DNA of 16,124 bases, taken from Pseudomonadota bacterium (GTDB lineage Bacteria > Pseudomonadota > Gammaproteobacteria > Burkholderiales > SG8-39). The translations under genes were made by a program, and so were the position numbers. The stretch is from positions 1 through 16,124 of the forward strand of contig JAKAIH010000008.1 in the NCBI GenBank assembly GCA_021825225.1. The letters are read 5' to 3'. Within the stretch, counting starts at the first letter, position 1. Each line of letters starts with the position of its first letter. Below, piece by piece: positions 12,369 through 16,124 of this stretch. The notes beneath the pieces were generated by a model. It saw nothing but the letters and a program-made list of their open reading frames with translations, did not search any database and was not told where the DNA came from.

Positions 12369-14510
12369 ATGAATCCGATTAGCGCTGTCTGGCCGGGCCG
12401 CCCCCATCCGCGCGGGGCGACCTGGGACGGCGAGGGCGTGAACTTCGCCTTGTTTTCCGAGCACGCGCACAAGGTCGAACTGTGCATTTTCGACGACGAG
12501 GGCCGGCGCGAACTGCAGCGCGTCGAGTTGCGCGAGCAGACCGATCTGATCTGGCATTGCTATCTGCCCGAGGCGCGCCCGGGCATGCTCTACGGCTATC
12601 GCGTGCACGGCCCGTACCAACCCGAGGAAGGGCATCGCTTCAATCCGAACAAGCTGCTGCTCGATCCCTATGCGCGGCATATCGACGGCCCGGTGCGCTG
12701 GAGCGATGCGCTGTTCGGCTACACCGTGGGCAGCGAGCGCGCAGACCTGTCGTTCGATCGGCGCGACAGCGCGCACGGCATGCCCAAGTGCAAGGTGATC
12801 GACCCGGCGTTCACCTGGGGCGAGGACCGCAGGCCGCGCGTCCCATGGAACGACATGATCATCTACGAGGCGCATGTGCGCGGCTTTACCATGCGCCATC
12901 CGGAGGTGCCGCCGGCGATGCGCGGAAAATACGCCGGGCTCTCCAGCGCTCCCGCGATCGAGTATCTCAAGCGTCTGGGCGTCACGACCGTCGAGCTCAT
13001 GCCGGTGCATGCCTTCGTCGACGACCGCTACCTGGTCGAGCGCGGCCTGAGCAATTACTGGGGCTACAACACCATCGGCTATTTCGCGCCCGAGGCGCAC
13101 TATTCCGCCTCGGGCAAGGTGGCCGAATTCAAGACCATGGTGAAGACGCTGCACTCGGCAGGCCTGGAAGTCATACTCGACGTGGTCTACAACCACACCG
13201 CCGAAGGCGGCCAGCTCGGGCCGACGCTGTCGTTTCGCGGCGTCGACAACGCCAGCTTCTACCGTCTCATGCCGCAGGACAGGCGCCGGTATGCCGACTA
13301 CACCGGTTGCGGCAACACGCTCAACATGGTGCATCCGCGCGTGCTGCAGATGATTATGGATTCGCTGCGCTACTGGGTCACCGAGATGCACGTGGACGGA
13401 TTCCGCTTCGATCTCGCCTCGGCGCTGGCGCGCGAGCTGCACGAGGTCGACCGCCTCGGCGCGTTTTTCGACATCCTGCGCCAGGATCCGGTGCTGAGCG
13501 AGGTGAAGCTCATCGCCGAGCCCTGGGATCTGGGCGAGGGCGGATACCAGGTCGGCAACTTCCCGATCGGCTGGTCGGAGTGGAACGACAAGTACCGCGA
13601 CACCATGCGCGCCTACTGGAAAGGCGACGGCGGACTCATCGGCGAATTCGCCCAGCGCCTCACCGGCTCGAGCGACCTGTACCGGCGCAGCGGCCGGCGC
13701 CCGCACGCCAGCATCAACTTCGTCAGCGCGCACGACGGCTTCACGCTCGCCGACCTGGTCTCCTACAACCACAAACACAACGAGGCGAACCAGGAAGGCA
13801 ACCGCGACGGCCACGATAACAATCTGTCCTGGAACTGCGGCGTGGAGGGGCCTACCGGCGACCCTGCAGTGCGCGCGCTGCGCGCGCGGCTGCAGCGCAA
13901 CCTGCTCGCAACGCTGCTGCTGTCGCAGGGTGTGCCGATGCTGCTCGCCGGCGACGAGACCGGCCGCAGCCAGCGCGGCAACAACAATGCCTATTGCCAG
14001 GACAACGAGGTGTCGTGGATCGACTGGCGGCTCGATGAGGAAAAGCGCAAGCTGCTGGCGTTCACGCAGCGCATTATCGCGATACGCCGCGCGCACCCCT
14101 TGTTCCGGCGGCGCGATTTCTACAAGGGGCACCCGGTGCGCGGCCTGGAGAGCAAGGACATCGTCTGGCTGCGGCCGGAGGGCGGCGAAATGAGCGACGA
14201 CGAATGGAATCAGCACTTCGCGCGCTGCCTCGGGGTGTACCTCGCCGGCGAGGCGCTCACCGAGACCGACGAGCGCGGGCGGCCGGTGCGCGACCAGAAC
14301 TTCCTGCTGCTGTTCAACGCGCATCACGAGGCGATTCCGTTCAAGCTGCCCGATTACGCCGGCAGCCGCTGGCGCGCACAGCTCGACACCGCGTTCGAGG
14401 ATGGCCTGGCGGTCGACGGCATATTCGACGCCGGCGCCCAGTACGATCTCAAGGGCCGCTCGCTCGCGCTGCTGCGGCAGCTGAGCGCCTCTGCATCGGA
14501 GGCGGCATGA
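12369..14510 (+). CDS. glgX: Glycogen debranching enzyme (isoamylase type)
   Basis: Hydrolyses alpha-1,6 branch points of glycogen or limit dextrins in the cytoplasm, releasing linear malto-oligosaccharides. The 713 residues comprise a CBM48 domain (about 8-110; [23 protein letters not shown] in two parts), a GH13_11 barrel with [15 protein letters not shown], nucleophile Asp348 in [11 protein letters not shown], Glu384 in [14 protein letters not shown] and Asp456 in [20 protein letters not shown], and a C-terminal beta domain (about 600-705). Length is in the TreX/GlgX range and longer than E. coli GlgX (657 aa). The frame is open further upstream into the channel gene, but the ATG at 12369 has AGAAGG eight bases upstream (12355-12360) and gives the family N-terminus. 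It overlaps malQ as ATGA, coupling release of oligosaccharides to their recycling. Confidence 0.97.
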   Translation: MNPISAVWPGRPHPRGATWDGEGVNFALFSEHAHKVELCIFDDEGRRELQRVELREQTDLIWHCYLPEARPGMLYGYRVHGPYQPEEGHRFNPNKLLLDPYARHIDGPVRWSDALFGYTVGSERADLSFDRRDSAHGMPKCKVIDPAFTWGEDRRPRVPWNDMIIYEAHVRGFTMRHPEVPPAMRGKYAGLSSAPAIEYLKRLGVTTVELMPVHAFVDDRYLVERGLSNYWGYNTIGYFAPEAHYSASGKVAEFKTMVKTLHSAGLEVILDVVYNHTAEGGQLGPTLSFRGVDNASFYRLMPQDRRRYADYTGCGNTLNMVHPRVLQMIMDSLRYWVTEMHVDGFRFDLASALARELHEVDRLGAFFDILRQDPVLSEVKLIAEPWDLGEGGYQVGNFPIGWSEWNDKYRDTMRAYWKGDGGLIGEFAQRLTGSSDLYRRSGRRPHASINFVSAHDGFTLADLVSYNHKHNEANQEGNRDGHDNNLSWNCGVEGPTGDPAVRALRARLQRNLLATLLLSQGVPMLLAGDETGRSQRGNNNAYCQDNEVSWIDWRLDEEKRKLLAFTQRIIAIRRAHPLFRRRDFYKGHPVRGLESKDIVWLRPEGGEMSDDEWNQHFARCLGVYLAGEALTETDERGRPVRDQNFLLLFNAHHEAIPFKLPDYAGSRWRAQLDTAFEDGLAVDGIFDAGAQYDLKGRSLALLRQLSASASEAA

Positions 14511-16124
14511 ACCAGCGCGAGCAGCTCGAACGCCTCGGCGCCATGCACGCCATCACTCCCGATTATTACGACATCTGGGGCCAGCGCCACGCGCTGTCCG
14601 ATGCCAGCTACCGCGCTTTGCTCGGCGCGCTGGGCGTGCACGCGCACACGGCGCAGGAAGTCGAGGCCGCGATCAGGACAGCAGAATTCGAGCGCATGCA
14701 AGGCGCGCTTCCCGCCGTGATCGTGGTGCGCGAAGACGCGGCGCCGTGGAGCCTGCGCCTGAATCCCGCCGCCGCAGGCGCGAACGGGCCGCTCGCCTGG
14801 CGCCTGACCGAGGAGAGCGGCGCTTGCCATGAGGGCGTGTTCGGCGGCGCTGGCGCGAACGGCACCGAGGTGTTGCTGCGCGCCGTCGTGCCGCGCGGCT
14901 ACCACCGGCTCGCGCTCCTGCGCGACGGCGCCGTGTTGGGCGAAACGAGCTTCGTCGTCGTCCCGGAACGCTGCTACCGCCCGCCGGCCGTCGAGAACGA
15001 CCGCCGTGTCTGGGGCGCGGCGGTGCAGCTCTACGCGGTGCGCTCCGAGCGCAACTGGGGCATGGGCGATTTCACCGATCTGGCGGCGCTGCTTGCGCAA
15101 TGGGGCGCGCGCGGCGCGGGCATCGTCGGAGTCAATCCGCTGCACGCGCTGTACCCGCACAATCCGGAGCACTCGAGCCCCTACAGCCCTTCGTCGCGCT
15201 GCTTCGTCAACGTGCTTTACCTGGACGTCGAGGCGGTACCCGAATTCGGCGAGTGCGGGGAGGCGCGGGCTCGGGTGCGCACACCCGGGTTTCAGTCGCG
15301 GCTGCAGGTGCTGCGCGACGCCGAGCTGGTGGACTACGCCGGCGTCGCCGCGGCCAAGCTGCCGCTGCTCGAACTCTGCTACGCGCATTTTTGCCAGCAC
15401 CACCTCGGGCGCGGCACGCCGCGCGCACAGGCCTTCCGCGCCCACCAGGCCGAGCGCGGCCCCGCGCTCAGGCGCCATTGCCTGTTCGAGGCGCTGCAGG
15501 AGCATTTTCACGCCAGGGACGCGCAGGTCTGGGGCTGGCCCGCCTGGCCCGAGGCCTACCGCGACCCCGCCGCGCCCGAGGTCGCACGCTTTGCCGCAGC
15601 ACACGCCGAACGCGTCGAGTTCTACGAATACCTGCAATGGCAGGCCGAGCTGCAGCTTGCGGCTGTCGGCCGGCGCGCCGCGGAGCTGGGTCTGGGCGTG
15701 GGCTTGTACCAGGACCTCGCGGTGTCGGTGGACCGTGGCGGCGCCGAGGCCTGGGCCAACCAGGATCTGTATGCGATCGCGGCGAGCGTGGGCGCGCCGC
15801 CGGACGATTTCAACCTGCGCGGCCAGGACTGGGGGCTGCCGCCGCTTGCGCCCGAGCGCCTGCGCGCGGCGGCCTACGCGCCCTTCGTCGCCACGCTGCG
15901 CGCCAACATGCGCCATGCGGGGGCCTTGCGCATCGATCATGTAATGGCGCTGGCGCGGCTTTACTGGGTGCCGCAGGGCGGCGAGCCGCGCGACGGCGGT
16001 TATGTGCGCTACCCGTTCGAGGATCTGCTGGGCATCGTCGCGCTGGAGAGCCACCGCAACCGCTGCATGGTGATCGGCGAAGACCTGGGCACGGTGCCGG
16101 ACGAAGTGCGCGCGACGCTGGCGC
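14507..16124 (+). CDS. malQ: 4-alpha-glucanotransferase (amylomaltase), 3'-truncated by the window edge
   Basis: Transfers malto-oligosaccharide segments between chains, releasing glucose (GH77). 539 codons are visible without a stop; bacterial enzymes with this N-terminal extension are usually near 700 residues, so about a quarter is missing. Residues 1-160 form the MalQ N-terminal region ([22 protein letters not shown] start, then a beta-sandwich). The barrel begins near 168 with [20 protein letters not shown], followed by [26 protein letters not shown] and [18 protein letters not shown]. The nucleophile is Asp477 in [16 protein letters not shown] and the acid/base is Glu525 in [10 protein letters not shown]. 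The third catalytic Asp lies beyond the window. The ATG overlaps the glgX stop (ATGA). In this cluster it would lengthen short chains from GlgX for re-use. Confidence 0.96.
   Translation, partial: MNQREQLERLGAMHAITPDYYDIWGQRHALSDASYRALLGALGVHAHTAQEVEAAIRTAEFERMQGALPAVIVVREDAAPWSLRLNPAAAGANGPLAWRLTEESGACHEGVFGGAGANGTEVLLRAVVPRGYHRLALLRDGAVLGETSFVVVPERCYRPPAVENDRRVWGAAVQLYAVRSERNWGMGDFTDLAALLAQWGARGAGIVGVNPLHALYPHNPEHSSPYSPSSRCFVNVLYLDVEAVPEFGECGEARARVRTPGFQSRLQVLRDAELVDYAGVAAAKLPLLELCYAHFCQHHLGRGTPRAQAFRAHQAERGPALRRHCLFEALQEHFHARDAQVWGWPAWPEAYRDPAAPEVARFAAAHAERVEFYEYLQWQAELQLAAVGRRAAELGLGVGLYQDLAVSVDRGGAEAWANQDLYAIAASVGAPPDDFNLRGQDWGLPPLAPERLRAAAYAPFVATLRANMRHAGALRIDHVMALARLYWVPQGGEPRDGGYVRYPFEDLLGIVALESHRNRCMVIGEDLGTVPDEVRATLA

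Noticed and set aside
12276..14327. Minus-strand frames of about 560-680 codons opposite glgX, malQ, glgB and glgE.
   Set aside because: Same shadow pattern; no motifs, and the + strand carries catalytic residues at expected spacing.

Overview
The window is high-GC bacterial DNA (GC-rich third codon positions throughout; roughly two thirds G+C by eye). Everything is on the + strand and packed with genes. Two chromosomal modules lie side by side. The tetrapyrrole set hemC-hemD-hemX-hemY is the arrangement typical of beta- and gammaproteobacteria. Together with the high GC and the HemY/MalQ sequence style it suggests a betaproteobacterium, but this is an inference and no rRNA or species marker is present. 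There are no mobile elements, CRISPR arrays, tRNAs or rRNAs. No gene-free stretch exceeds about 110 bases; the largest gaps are 4187-4285 and 12263-12368, both described below.

Region 1 (2-3805) holds the tail of hemC, then hemD (ATGA overlap), hemX and hemY. HemC and HemD carry porphobilinogen to uroporphyrinogen III. HemX and HemY are the membrane-anchored companions usually encoded with them. Region 2 (3839-4186) is a small antibiotic-biosynthesis-monooxygenase (ABM) fold protein of unknown substrate, sitting between the two modules.

Region 3 (4286-16124) is an alpha-glucan/trehalose cluster: glgB, glgE, a treS-maltokinase fusion, a small multi-spanning membrane protein related to mechanosensitive channels, glgX, and the first three quarters of malQ. 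Together the enzymes form the GlgE pathway. TreS turns trehalose into maltose, the fused maltokinase makes maltose 1-phosphate, GlgE adds maltosyl units to an alpha-1,4-glucan, and GlgB branches it. GlgX debranches it and MalQ disproportionates the released oligosaccharides. No glgC or glgA is visible, so within this window glucan synthesis depends on maltose 1-phosphate rather than ADP-glucose. Tight junctions (14-nt overlap, 16-nt gap, 1-nt gap, ATGA overlap) suggest co-transcription. A TATAAT box in the 106-nt gap before glgX may start a second transcript.

Most of the window is well-known biology. The parts most worth a second look are the channel-like protein locked between treS-mak and glgX, the ABM protein at the heme/glucan junction, and three hairpin or promoter-like elements at the module borders.
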